A DNA stretch of 64,000 nt from Yoonia sp. GPGPB17 (lineage in GTDB: Bacteria; Pseudomonadota; Alphaproteobacteria; Rhodobacterales; Rhodobacteraceae): positions 3,775,225 through 3,839,224 of the forward strand of contig NZ_JATACI010000002.1 of the NCBI RefSeq assembly GCF_037892195.1. Direction: 5' to 3'. Under the pieces are notes generated by a model. The model saw nothing but the letters and a program-made list of their open reading frames with translations. It ran no database searches and had not been told where the DNA came from. Made by a program: the position numbers and the translations under genes. Below, one piece after another: positions 42,989 to 51,706 of the stretch. Each line of letters opens with the position of its first letter. The first letter of the stretch is position 1.

Positions 42989-43208
42989 AATGGCAATCTA
43001 TTGTAGAGGCCACAGTCAGTATCGCTCCTAGCACTACCAAGGATTGAAAAATCTCGAATATCCAGCCATTGTACATGCATTGATTGAAGATCGCATACTG
43101 ATTCTGATGCCCAACGATGGTTGGGAGCCTGATAGATAGCTTTTTTGAACTGCCTCGTCTTGCCTAAGTGGCAAGGTTCCGAACGTTTTTGTATAGGAAA
43201 TTCTTGCC

Positions 43209-43919
43209 ATGAGAAATTTTATTTCTCGTCACCTTCTAATAGAAAGCACGATCCTTTTTGTACTGCTTGTCCTATTTTGGATGATAACCCGTGTTCAACC
43301 ATCTGGAGAGCTATCTGGTTCAGGCGCGGCAGTTGCCGAGGTTTTGGACAAATGGTTTTCATCAATCCATATGTTCTGGAACGGAGGTCAAGAAACAAAC
43401 ACACTGATGCTTGTTCAGGCTCGGACATGGCCAGAAAGCACGGCATTCTCTGGTTTTTGTGGCATGGCCGAGATCGCTTCAGTATATGTCAAAAACAGCT
43501 CAACGCTGAGTTATTTCGTGATCATTCCCGCGTTCTTGATCGTAGTTTTCGCATACAATCGAAGCAAACCGGACGCCTTTAGTCGTCCCGGCCGGGTAGT
43601 ATTCGCATTCTTGTTGATTTCATTCATTTACATTCTGACCTTCAAAGTCATCCAACTGCAAGATGTGCAGTCCATTGTCGTTAGCTTACCTGCTGATGCC
43701 TTCTTTATCGAAGATCACAATTTCAGATGCGATGCAGCATTCGAGATAGGTCAAGATACTAAGGCACAACTAGCGCTCTATTTGGGTAACTTAACCGCAT
43801 TTTTGGGCGAAATCCGGCTTTATCTGCTTGGGCTAGTGCTTTGGATCATTGGGCGCGAGCACGCTGATATTCGCAGATTGCAGAAGCTGGCAGCAGAAAC
43901 ACCAGAAGGGGGAAACTAG
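43209..43919 (+). CDS. Membrane protein, first of a coupled pair
   Basis: 236 residues with four hydrophobic segments: about 8-26 (LIESTILFVLLVLFWMITRV), 99-117, 130-148 (VVFAFLLISFIYILTFKVIQ) and 203-218. A Cys-containing periplasmic loop lies between the first two (AFSGFCGMAEIAS). I recognise no family. The gene at 43924 starts four bases after its stop, so the two are cotranscribed, and both appear to belong to the envelope. AGGAAA precedes the ATG at 43209. Confidence 0.55.
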   Translation: MRNFISRHLLIESTILFVLLVLFWMITRVQPSGELSGSGAAVAEVLDKWFSSIHMFWNGGQETNTLMLVQARTWPESTAFSGFCGMAEIASVYVKNSSTLSYFVIIPAFLIVVFAYNRSKPDAFSRPGRVVFAFLLISFIYILTFKVIQLQDVQSIVVSLPADAFFIEDHNFRCDAAFEIGQDTKAQLALYLGNLTAFLGEIRLYLLGLVLWIIGREHADIRRLQKLAAETPEGGN

Positions 43920-43923
43920 AAAC

Positions 43924-44973
43924 ATGTCGAGGTTATTTTGGATATTTTTTGCGGTTGCGTTGCATCTTCCGGCTGTTGCTGGCGCCGATGGAATTAAATT
44001 TCTTGGGCAAGGTGACGATACTTCTTGGCAGATAAACGATATGTCGTTGAGTGCAGACATTCTCGTAGACCAATCGCAAGACTCTTTATTGATTGAACGT
44101 GACGGGATCATCAGGTGCGAAATCCATGAGGGGTCATTTAGGTATTTCCCAGTTTCCCTAACTTACCAAGTTGAAAACAGTTTTGCAGCTTCCAACCGAA
44201 GCTTGGTAGGGCAAGACATTACTCTTCGCATGGTTTTTTCAAGACGGGCTGACACGGAAACAATTGTCAGATTGCCAAACAGCGATACCCCAGAATTCGG
44301 ACTAAGGAGAAGTCAATACGAAGCGTTAGATCGCCTTTCGACCGATCATGAAAGAACTGCGTCTGAGTATGTTCCAGGTTTCATAATGGCGATGTTCGCG
44401 GTCAAGTACTACGATGTGCTTCTGGAACAGGCTCCCGAAGCGGAACGCAACTTGATTGAGCGAAGAAGGTTGTACTTTGCAAAGCTTGCTGCAAATTTCC
44501 TTTTCCAACAGCATGTTCAGGACAGATCAACTGGGGAATATGCACTTGACCCAATCATACTCCCTGACGGCGACGCGTACGATCTGCTCTTAAGCGTCTT
44601 GCGATACAACGGAGAAGTAGCAAGGAGAACAGTGCTTGGTACAAGATACCGTAGTTTTTGGTCGTTACGAGATCGCATCGAAACGATGGCTGCAAATAAT
44701 CGAGAGCTACCGGACGATCTGCTACAAGCAGCGAGATCAATTTCGAATTGTTTGCTAGCCGACAACGGGCTTGCAAGCGTCGACGGCGTAATCGTGGATT
44801 TCCTTAAGCAGCAAGAATTTTACGTTCCAAATGGAAAAGACGAAATCTTGACCGCTCCTGATGACGGATCATTCAACATGTGGCGAGCCCTCTACATTGA
44901 ACAATTTGGAGAAATACCCTCAAACCTTACCGGTGACGAAGCTTTGGTTAGACTCTTCGAGCAAGGCGGATGA
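43924..44973 (+). CDS. Exported protein, second of a coupled pair
   Basis: 349 residues with a signal peptide (RLFWIFFAVALHLPAVAGAD). The mature chain is mostly helical, rich in Arg and Asp/Glu, with the blocks SSLIERDGIIRCEIHEGSF-like start, RRADTETIVRLPNSDTPEFG and a C-terminal MWRALYIEQFGEIPSNLTGD. No known domain is recognised. It follows the membrane protein gene by four bases. The pair could form a secreted-anchored complex, for example in a T4SS-like apparatus, but no T4SS component name can be given. Confidence 0.5.
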   Translation: MSRLFWIFFAVALHLPAVAGADGIKFLGQGDDTSWQINDMSLSADILVDQSQDSLLIERDGIIRCEIHEGSFRYFPVSLTYQVENSFAASNRSLVGQDITLRMVFSRRADTETIVRLPNSDTPEFGLRRSQYEALDRLSTDHERTASEYVPGFIMAMFAVKYYDVLLEQAPEAERNLIERRRLYFAKLAANFLFQQHVQDRSTGEYALDPIILPDGDAYDLLLSVLRYNGEVARRTVLGTRYRSFWSLRDRIETMAANNRELPDDLLQAARSISNCLLADNGLASVDGVIVDFLKQQEFYVPNGKDEILTAPDDGSFNMWRALYIEQFGEIPSNLTGDEALVRLFEQGG

Positions 44974-45046
44974 GGTCGAGAACTCCATCAATTGTCGCGG
45001 GAGATATATTCCGCGACACTTTCGCTGATCTGTCAAGTTTGCTTCC

Positions 45047-45334
45047 CTAACCGTTTGCCGGGAAAAACCGCGCCGCGTGCATCACAGCCAGAACCTGAAT
45101 CTCGATCTCGGCCACGCGGTAGATGACAATATAGTTCTTGTGAACAACCAGCTCGCGTGTCCCATTCGCGCGTCCTGGACGCCCCATATGCGGATGCTCA
45201 GGTAGGTTTTGCTCAACGGTCGAAATGATCAAGTTGGCCAGCTCCATCGCAGCAGCGATGTTGTCGATGGATATGAAGTCAACAATTTCGGCGAGATCTG
45301 TCTCTGCCTCGGCGCTCCAGACGACCGCATTCAT
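45047..45334 (-). CDS. ParE/RelE-family toxin
   Basis: 95 residues: VVWSAEAETDLAEIVDFISI, then LPEHPHMGRPGRANGTRELV, VHKNYIVIYRVAEIEIQVLA and HAARFFPANG, the standard ParE/RelE fold with the GR-x-x-G-T-R-E-L loop and a Tyr in YIVIYRV. It is the second gene of a pair whose antitoxin at 45331-45594 overlaps it by four bases. Likely a gyrase poison or mRNase that makes the element addictive. It appears intact. Confidence 0.85.
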   Translation of the reverse strand: MNAVVWSAEAETDLAEIVDFISIDNIAAAMELANLIISTVEQNLPEHPHMGRPGRANGTRELVVHKNYIVIYRVAEIEIQVLAVMHAARFFPANG

Positions 45335-45594
45335 TCCGTTGCGCGGTCAAACTTCGCTTTCATCCGGTCTTCAAACCGATCCAAAAGCGTAGCACTGCTA
45401 ATTCCGTCGCCCGCATCCATACCTGCGGCACGTTGGTCTATTGTGGCCAAAAACTGCTCCTCTGCTGCGAGATAGCGTTCAATGGCTTCGTTCGCCAAAA
45501 ACGACTTCGAGCGCTGCGTCGCGGTCGCAAGACGTGACAAACGCTCAGAAACCTCTGGTTTTGTATGAACTGAAATGACGGATCGCTCTGCCAT
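45331..45594 (-). CDS. RHH-type antitoxin
   Basis: 87 residues starting MAERSVISVHTKPEVSERLS then ATQRSKSFLANEAIERYLAA, a ribbon-helix-helix N-terminus, and a C-terminal acidic toxin-binding helix (DAGDGISSATLLDRFEDRMK). Overlap with the toxin by ATGA fits antitoxin-first gene order. A longer start (45615) would add seven residues without a Shine-Dalgarno site. It probably binds its own promoter in the 80 bases upstream. Confidence 0.8.
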   Translation of the reverse strand: MAERSVISVHTKPEVSERLSRLATATQRSKSFLANEAIERYLAAEEQFLATIDQRAAGMDAGDGISSATLLDRFEDRMKAKFDRATE

Positions 45595-45675
45595 GTAGAT
45601 ACCTGTGTGATGCATATGTATACATCTTACTACAACTGACGTCTTGGCGCAAACATAGCCGCGTTTGCAGCAGTT

Positions 45676-47385
45676 TCATTCTAAGAAATCCGGCTCTGCA
45701 AGAGGCCCCCTCTTTGGCAGGCTTGGTTCGATGACCTCGTCTTGGTCAACATATGTCAGGTATGGATTGCTCTGCTCTAGCTGACCGAGAAACCGCCTGA
45801 AGGCAGATTTAGCAACTACTTCGTCGGGCGCATCAAGTGCGCGGAATTTCATATTGATCCGTCCGCCAATGCTGATCACACCGTATTGTGTCGGCAGGCT
45901 GGCAAGATCGTCGGCTAGGACGAATACCTGCTCTTCAATAGGCCATGTTCCTGACGCCCTGTCTTCCAAGACCGGCATCAGTGTTTGCGTTTTGGAATGC
46001 GAGGTCGCCTTCCCCTTTGCTTGCGATGAAGTATCGCTGGACGATTCAGATGTCATTTGCCCCAACTCGGTCGGTGCAGTCAGAAAGCCTGCGTCTGGGG
46101 TGAGGCTGATAGCACTACCAGCTACGCTGTTTCGACCAGATCCCGTCACCGCGCTTTCCGAAATCGATTGACCTTCGAGATAGCCAATCGAGTAACCGAC
46201 AACCGTCGGCTTTGTCAGAACATCTTTGATCTTGCTAGGGTCAATCAACCCACCGCGATAGAGCAGCCTGACGAGGTATGCCGCATCCTCAGGCTCTTTG
46301 ATTGAGAACACAGCCTTGACCTCTGCTTCGTTGATCACCGTTGAGAAGACCCTTTCACCAGCGTCGCGGAGTTGGCCAAGGTTTTGGTGCGCCAGAATGA
46401 TATGCAGCCCATACTTGCGGCACTCTTCAAACATCTCGGAAATGTTGCTGCCAGATAGATAGCGGTGCGCTTCATCCAAATATAAGAAATAAGGCCTGTT
46501 GTTGCCGCGCAGTTTCGACTGCCCAAACAGGCTTGAGATCAGCAACAGCCCAAATAGCTGCGCTGAGTCTGCATCAAAAATCTCGGTATCCTTCAGATCA
46601 AAAAGCAAGATCTCCCCTTGATCCATCGCCGTTCGAAGGTCGATGGTCTCCTCCGTCTTCGAAAACGTCGCGCCGATCACGGGGTTGGCCATCAAAGTGA
46701 ACAAGCGCCTTGCCACCGACGATACATATTCAAGGAAATCACTGTCTTTGTATCGCGTCAGCAGCGACCATTGTTCCTTTGCTAACCTGTTTTGCAGCTG
46801 ATCTATCAAAGGCTGCACGTCAGGTCGATAGCGCGGATTGAGAAGCAGCGGATAGTCAGCAAGTGTCAGGCCTGCTTCCGCGAGCGTCATAAGCAAGAGC
46901 ACCAACACCTCATGCGTTCGGGGTTGATGCCGCAACTCCTCTTCACTGAACAACCTGCCAATTGCATCAGCAACCCGCGTTCCTGTGGCATGTGCATGCC
47001 GAGGATCTGACATAGCCAATGGATTGAAGGCGACGGTCGTCTCCCCATCGCCAATCTTGAAGTAGCGCACCTTTCGATGCTTGAGCAGGCGCGGTCGTTG
47101 CGAAAGCCATTTCAGAACATCCTCACACTGCGTGCCATGCGGATCGATCAAACACAGGCCACGTCCCTCGCCAATATCTTGCTGGATCATCGAGCGCATG
47201 AAACGGCTTTTCCCAGAGCCGTTCGAGCCAACAATATGCATATGGCGCTGCCGCGCTCTCTCGGGCGCGATGATTTCAGGGGGTTCAATCCTCTGCCCCA
47301 ACCCGTTGACCACGTCTTCGGCGACGGTTCCGAGAACCATGTCCAGTTTGCCAAACATATGTTTTTGTTGTATTATATTAGCCAA
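45676..47385 (-). CDS. VirD4/TraG-like ATPase with DUF87-type core
   Basis: 569 residues using a TTG start at 47385, which is six bases after a perfect AGGAGG. The ATPase core has Walker A VGSNGSGKSRFMRSMIQQDI, then CLIDPHGTQCEDVLKWLSQR, Walker B YFLYLDEAHRYLSGSNISEM, and IILAHQNLGQLRDAGERVFS. A C-terminal region with a Ser-rich low-complexity stretch (about 420-450) follows. It is larger than the 40288 paralogue but has the same DPHG and DE signatures, so both are conjugation-type DNA pumps. No relaxase gene of a known MOB family is seen beside it. Confidence 0.85.
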   Translation of the reverse strand: MANIIQQKHMFGKLDMVLGTVAEDVVNGLGQRIEPPEIIAPERARQRHMHIVGSNGSGKSRFMRSMIQQDIGEGRGLCLIDPHGTQCEDVLKWLSQRPRLLKHRKVRYFKIGDGETTVAFNPLAMSDPRHAHATGTRVADAIGRLFSEEELRHQPRTHEVLVLLLMTLAEAGLTLADYPLLLNPRYRPDVQPLIDQLQNRLAKEQWSLLTRYKDSDFLEYVSSVARRLFTLMANPVIGATFSKTEETIDLRTAMDQGEILLFDLKDTEIFDADSAQLFGLLLISSLFGQSKLRGNNRPYFLYLDEAHRYLSGSNISEMFEECRKYGLHIILAHQNLGQLRDAGERVFSTVINEAEVKAVFSIKEPEDAAYLVRLLYRGGLIDPSKIKDVLTKPTVVGYSIGYLEGQSISESAVTGSGRNSVAGSAISLTPDAGFLTAPTELGQMTSESSSDTSSQAKGKATSHSKTQTLMPVLEDRASGTWPIEEQVFVLADDLASLPTQYGVISIGGRINMKFRALDAPDEVVAKSAFRRFLGQLEQSNPYLTYVDQDEVIEPSLPKRGPLAEPDFLE

Positions 47386-47470
47386 AACGACCTCCTCATC
47401 CCCTGTCGTGATCAGCAAGGAGCTTAGCCGAAACTTGGCTCCAACTGTTCATGACAAATGAGAGGTCTCT

Positions 47471-47848
47471 ATGACTGTTCTTTCGAAAACCGATCCCAAA
47501 GATGTAACTGAAGGGTTTGCAGCCAAGGGGCGCTACAGCTTCCCAAGGCTTCTCTTGCAGTTCGCAGGCGACTGGGATGTTGACCTGCAATGGGTGCGCG
47601 AACGCGTTTCGCAACTCCAAACTGGCGCACATATCGCGCAGTTGTTTCGCGACATCATCACCGCCAAAGACGGCGGCATGGCATGGGCGACGCATCCGAA
47701 CGCGCGAGACATTCTCTGGAACATTCTGAGAGGATTGAATGCCGCGTGGGAAAACGTCCTGCAGCATGCGCCTGATCGCAACCAGTTGACGTTGGAGTAC
47801 CTTGTCGATGCACTGACGCATTTCAAACGCGCAACAAGCAGTACATAA
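47471..47848 (+). CDS. Conserved-looking hypothetical protein
   Basis: 125 residues, soluble and alpha-helical, with VTEGFAAKGRYSFPRLLLQF, WDVDLQWVRERVSQLQTGAH and NARDILWNILRGLNAAWENV. Trp, Arg and Leu are abundant. No motif is known to me. It is divergent from the TraG-like ATPase gene across 85 bases, which contain an opposite promoter, and is followed by the shared terminator at 47855-47885. I see no link to a known function. Confidence 0.5.
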   Translation: MTVLSKTDPKDVTEGFAAKGRYSFPRLLLQFAGDWDVDLQWVRERVSQLQTGAHIAQLFRDIITAKDGGMAWATHPNARDILWNILRGLNAAWENVLQHAPDRNQLTLEYLVDALTHFKRATSST

Positions 47849-47854
47849 CTGCGC

Positions 47855-47887
47855 AAAAAGCCCCGTGTCTCTGTCACCGGGCTTTTT
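47855..47887. terminator. Bidirectional intrinsic terminator
   Basis: AAAAAGCCC at the left pairs with GGGCTTTTT at the right, closing a loop with CGTGTCTCTGTCACC. It has runs of A and T outside the stem, so it can stop transcription from both convergent genes (47471 and 47887). Confidence 0.75.
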
Positions 47888-48660
47888 CATGTCAGATCGG
47901 CTCGCGTTTCCAACAGTTCCACGGCCAACTGTTTCTCATCTTCAGTAAGATCGTCGTCTGACATGATCCCTGCGATCGCATCATTTAAATTAGCCGCGAA
48001 CTGGCGGCTCTGCTTGATTTGGACTTTCACATCATCAGCGATCCTGCTCGGCAAATCTCGCGTATCGGAAAGGGCTGCCACCACCGCAGGTGCTACGTTA
48101 ACGGCGAAAGCCTCGCCTCTTAGCACAACGTTCCTGCGCCGGGTGCGGAACTGCACTTCCTTTGAAAATCCCAAAAATTGGTATGGCAAAGGTTCTCGTT
48201 CAACCGATCTTCCTGAAACAACCGGCACATAGAAATGCAGCCCTTCGGCTACGCCCATATCGATAAACAACTCATCTTTGCTGCCCGTCACCTCACGTGT
48301 GGTTGAATGGATACAAACGCCGCGCGCTTCCAAATCACCGACCGATCCGCCACCATGTCCTGAAACACGGTAAATTTCTAAGTGACTGTCGTTTGGAAGA
48401 TCAGCAATCCAAGCAATCAGAACCTGTTGATCGACCATTCGAGCTTCAAAACTATGGATGTGAGGCACTTCATTGAGGTCTGACTGCTCTATTACTTTAA
48501 CCAGCTTCGCATTGTAGCTTTGACGCATGCCAAAATCGATGATGACTGCCAGGAGAAGCAATGGCGCAACCACAAACACCATAACATAGCCAAGGGCGAT
48601 AACCCCCAATACTACAGCTAAGATGAACGCAATTTTGGCGTACGCCTCGCTATCCGACAT
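47887..48660 (-). CDS. Membrane-anchored protein with cytoplasmic domain
   Basis: 257 residues. A strong hydrophobic pair lies at about residues 10-45 (IAFILAVVLGVIALGYVMVF then VVAPLLLLAVIIDFG). The following 200 residues are soluble, with a beta-sandwich-like stretch (QQVLIAWIADLPNDSHLEIY, HFYVPVVSGRSVE) and a C-terminal acidic helix (IMSDDDLTEDEKQLAVELLE). The middle resembles a fibronectin III fold. Three bases separate its ATG from the stop of the gene upstream, so they form an operon. No family name can be given. Confidence 0.55.
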   Translation of the reverse strand: MSDSEAYAKIAFILAVVLGVIALGYVMVFVVAPLLLLAVIIDFGMRQSYNAKLVKVIEQSDLNEVPHIHSFEARMVDQQVLIAWIADLPNDSHLEIYRVSGHGGGSVGDLEARGVCIHSTTREVTGSKDELFIDMGVAEGLHFYVPVVSGRSVEREPLPYQFLGFSKEVQFRTRRRNVVLRGEAFAVNVAPAVVAALSDTRDLPSRIADDVKVQIKQSRQFAANLNDAIAGIMSDDDLTEDEKQLAVELLETRADLT

Positions 48661-48663
48661 TGG

Positions 48664-49050
48664 CTACAGCTCGATTGCAACATCGTCATCTGATGACTGT
48701 AACGATGAAAGTCGCGCCTCCAAAACTTGCTTAAGGTTTGTTGCAAGATCCTTCATCTCAGAAATCTGTAACTCGCGTTCCTCCGGCAACTCGGTGCGAA
48801 TGTTCTTCTTTATAGACTTGGTTTTTTTCGACCAAGCGCTTGCCATTTCCATGGTGAATTCTTTGCGGTGTTTTACCGTCATGCTGATCTCACCCAAGGG
48901 ATAGTGCATCCATTGCTTTGTAACCGCCATTGACTGCAATGCATCGTACTCATCATCCGTCAAATGAATGTCGGTTCTCGCGGCGTATGACGGTTTCTTA
49001 AAGATGAACCCAACTCGTTCTTCGCGCTTTTCCGTCACTTCAAATCTCAT
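48664..49050 (-). CDS. Hypothetical protein, operon partner
   Basis: 128 residues from the ATG at 49050 (MRFEVTEKREERVGFIFKKP). The N-terminal 70 residues are beta-rich, and the rest are charged helices (AWSKKTKSIKKNIRTELPEE and EMKDLATNLKQVLEARLSSL). It is cytoplasmic. It is the first gene of the pair with the membrane protein at 47887. A longer frame adds 12 residues without any Shine-Dalgarno. No family is recognised. Confidence 0.5.
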   Translation of the reverse strand: MRFEVTEKREERVGFIFKKPSYAARTDIHLTDDEYDALQSMAVTKQWMHYPLGEISMTVKHRKEFTMEMASAWSKKTKSIKKNIRTELPEERELQISEMKDLATNLKQVLEARLSSLQSSDDDVAIEL

Positions 49051-49219
49051 ATCGACTACCTTCTTTGGTTGACTAGAGATCAGCATCAGTATTCGGCGAT
49101 CATTTGAAAACCGACAGGTGTGGGGAACGCAATTGCCGCCCGTTCAATATGAGGTTTGCATTAACCATCCACTTCCCGCAAAAGTTGCAGTCGGAAGTCA
49201 AATAACAAAAGAAGATCTC

Positions 49220-50065
49220 ATGAGGCCAACCGACGCAGATTTGCCCTACAAGCCCACGACACAACATCCGCCTGAGGGTCTGGATTTTTGGGAACTATTT
49301 GATTTCTTTTGGGTACGCGGGTTTGGGAACATTCAACATGACGATGGCACATGGAAACCGTGGACAGCCGCTTCGCTTGAAACAGCCCTAGATGGGTCAC
49401 CAGACAAACGATCAATCGAGAACTGGCGCAGCCAAGCCAACATGCCGTCCCCTGCAAACCTTCACAAACTCAGCTGGATTATTGCAGGTGAAGACAGAGT
49501 TGCCCGCACTGCTTGGTATGAAGCCCTCGTCGCTGCCCGCATGAGCGAGAAACGCAAAGAACAGGCCGCAAGCAAATCAGCCCCAGAGCAACACCTCGTC
49601 GATCTCCAGAACCAACAGCCCAAACGGTATTCCTTTTCACCTATGGTTTGGGCGGCAGGAGCGCTGGCGCTAGGCGGTCTCGCAGTTGGCGCATGGGTTG
49701 CCTTTAGCGGTGCGTCCAGCCCAGCCGTACAAAACATCCGCATCTGCGATGCCCCCTATTTTGATGATGACAAAAATGACTGCACTCAACATGTCTCGGT
49801 CTTCGTTGAAGGTGTTGATGAAGTGTTCCTCAGCTTTGATTTTGAGGGTGTGCCCAACGGCACTCCATTCGATCGCTGGTGGATCCACAACGGTGAAAGA
49901 GTCGCAGGCCGCACCAGTTTCAACGACGAAGCGTGGCCAGGATATACATTCTGGCGACCAGGTGTCCTGCAGGTCGGCCAATATGTTGTCAGGATCGTGG
50001 TTGACGGAGAAGTTTTCACACAGACTTTCTTTGTTCAGCCTGAAGGCTTCACCGAAGACGAATAA
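49220..50065 (+). CDS. Membrane protein with HTH-like and Ig-like parts
   Basis: 281 residues. The first 110 residues include ETALDGSPDKRSIENWRSQA and MPSPANLHKLSWIIAGEDRV, a pattern like an XRE-type helix-turn-helix that has lost some contacts. One membrane segment lies at about 150-172 (MVWAAGALALGGLAVGAWVA). The C-terminal 105 residues are a beta-sandwich ending YVVRIVVDGEVFTQTFFVQP, with two Cys (RICDAPYF, DDKNDCTQ). Cytoplasmic DNA- or protein-binding domain, one membrane pass and an outside sensor is the plausible topology. Confidence 0.6.
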   Translation: MRPTDADLPYKPTTQHPPEGLDFWELFDFFWVRGFGNIQHDDGTWKPWTAASLETALDGSPDKRSIENWRSQANMPSPANLHKLSWIIAGEDRVARTAWYEALVAARMSEKRKEQAASKSAPEQHLVDLQNQQPKRYSFSPMVWAAGALALGGLAVGAWVAFSGASSPAVQNIRICDAPYFDDDKNDCTQHVSVFVEGVDEVFLSFDFEGVPNGTPFDRWWIHNGERVAGRTSFNDEAWPGYTFWRPGVLQVGQYVVRIVVDGEVFTQTFFVQPEGFTEDE

Positions 50066-50304
50066 ATTTCCATTTTCTAACAGTTGCTTATCTTCGGAAT
50101 TTCGGCGGAGCTTCGGTTCTGCCGTTCGCCTTCAAATGCTCAATCACTCTATCAAACGCCCAACACTGGCATCCCGATGCCACCATCGAGGGCGACGAAC
50201 TGTCAAAGCGGCAAGACATAAACCAAGACACGGAAGGGTTCGACAACGCTGCGTCCCAGTCCGAATTCTTACTTGCCGAAAGGTTCGATCTCGCCGTCGC
50301 GGTC

Positions 50305-50853
50305 GTGGATGTCCATGCAAATGTCTTTCAGCAATCAACAGCAGCGCAGCACATCATTGAGCAGCATCCAGCAGTCTTAAAATCCAGCAAACGCATCGGG
50401 TTACACTCTCCAAAACAGTCCAACTTGTTTCGCATGGCGCTGCGCTACGTTCTCTCAGGTCAGCCCTGTCAAACGTTACGGGCAGATGATGGATGCATGG
50501 GCGCTCCCTTGGCTTTGCAGGTCTCATCATGGCCAAAGCCCAAGCATTGCCTTGTCAGCTTGCAGCCGCTTGTACCGCAACGCGCAAGCCTGTCTCATCT
50601 TTCCAACCCGTTCGATCTTAGCAACCGCCAGCTACAGTTGCTTGAATTGTTCAGCGAAGGACTGACCTTGGCAGAAATCGCGGCCTCTCTCGGACTGAAA
50701 CCGCAAACAGTGCGTGAGGTCTTTTCCGATCTCTACAGCCGCTTTGAATTGCGCAATCAACTTGAACTCCTGTCCGCACTCAAATCGCCAACCATGGCAA
50801 GGACTGACGCGTCAGGAAGCAGCCAAGGAACAATCCCAACTCCTCTTTCTTGA
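50305..50853 (+). CDS. LuxR-type HTH regulator, 5' end unclear
   Basis: 182 residues from a GTG at 50305. The C-terminal HTH reads FDLSNRQLQLLELFSEGLTL then AEIAASLGLKPQTVREVFSD, the GerE/LuxR DNA-binding domain. The frame stays open upstream to the stop at 50066 with coherent-looking residues (AERFDLAVAVVDVHANVFQQ) but no ATG, GTG or TTG earlier than 50305, so either the true start is lost, the gene is truncated, or 50305 is correct and part of a PAS-like sensor is missing. The regulated genes are unknown; DUF736 follows by 94 bases. Confidence 0.65.
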   Translation: MDVHANVFQQSTAAQHIIEQHPAVLKSSKRIGLHSPKQSNLFRMALRYVLSGQPCQTLRADDGCMGAPLALQVSSWPKPKHCLVSLQPLVPQRASLSHLSNPFDLSNRQLQLLELFSEGLTLAEIAASLGLKPQTVREVFSDLYSRFELRNQLELLSALKSPTMARTDASGSSQGTIPTPLS

Positions 50854-50946
50854 CACGGTTCGGCGCTCAGAAAATGCCTTAAGACGTGGTATGATAGGCC
50901 AAGCCGAACTTTCCGGTTTTCCAATAAAATCAAAGAGGAGCGCATC

Positions 50947-51264
50947 ATGCCCGCAATCGGACATGTGACCCGTAAGCCTGACGGCACCTACGAAGGTCGT
51001 CTCGCGACCATGACCATCCGACAAAACATCTTGTTTGCCAAAAAGCAAAAATCAACCGAAGCCCAGCCCGACTATCTTGTTTTGGCAGGTGACGTTGAGA
51101 TCGGTGCCGCCTGGTGGCGCAAATCGCGCAGCGGCAATGATTATCTAAGCGTATCACTCGCAGCCCCCGAATTTGGCAATAGAACGCTCTATGCAAATCT
51201 TGGCCGCGCAGCAGGTTCGCAAAACGAAGACGACTTCGTCTTGATCTGGAACCCTCAAGACTGA
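50947..51264 (+). CDS. DUF736 family protein
   Basis: 105 residues. MPAIGHVTRKPDGTYEGRLA, LATMTIRQNILFAKKQ, DVEIGAAWWRKSRSGNDYLS and TLYANLGRAAGS are the characteristic strands of DUF736, a small beta-rich protein of alphaproteobacterial plasmids and integrative elements, often in the transfer or maintenance region. Function is unknown; single-strand nucleic-acid binding has been guessed. CAAAGAGGAG precedes the ATG. It starts a run of three small element-type genes with DUF3768 and the gene at 51706. Confidence 0.9.
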   Translation: MPAIGHVTRKPDGTYEGRLATMTIRQNILFAKKQKSTEAQPDYLVLAGDVEIGAAWWRKSRSGNDYLSVSLAAPEFGNRTLYANLGRAAGSQNEDDFVLIWNPQD

Positions 51265-51356
51265 GTGAAGAACGCGCGTGGCAAAGTCATGCGCGTTTTC
51301 CCTCTCGATGGGCATATCCGAACACTTCGGATGTGGCCTGCGAGAGAGGAACACCA

Positions 51357-51706
51357 ATGACCACCCCCTGAAACAGACCATTCGAGATCAGAACGACAAG
51401 TTCAGAGCCCTTGATCCGAGCATCCCTGGACGGGTCTTCTTTACCCAGGGCGTCCAGGCACTTGTCTCGGACAATGATGATGCCAACGCCGAAGACCTTC
51501 TTGCCGCAATCAGGGCCTTTGACGACTTCAACACTGACAATGACCCGCACGGCGAACATGACTTTGGCAGTCTCACATTCTGTGGCACACGTATCTTCTG
51601 GAAAATTGATCTCTATGATCAGGACTTCGCGTTCGGATCAGAAGAGCCTGCAAACCTTGAGAAAACACAACGCTTGCTGACAATCATGCTTCCTGAGGAA
51701 TACTGA
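51357..51706 (+). pseudogene. DUF3768 family protein, copy 2, frameshift at the fourth codon
   Basis: The family blocks RDQNDKFRALDPSIPGRVFF, FDDFNTDNDPHGEHDFGSLT and FWKIDLYDQDFAFGSEEPAN are intact. The best start is the ATG at 51357, five bases after GAGAGGA, but it runs into TGA at 51369. One extra base in the C run 51364-51368 gives MTTPLKQTIRDQ and 116 residues, the same size as copy 1 at 20791. The only other in-frame start, a GTG at 51278, would lie before DUF736's tail flank without a ribosome site. Function unknown. Confidence 0.8.
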
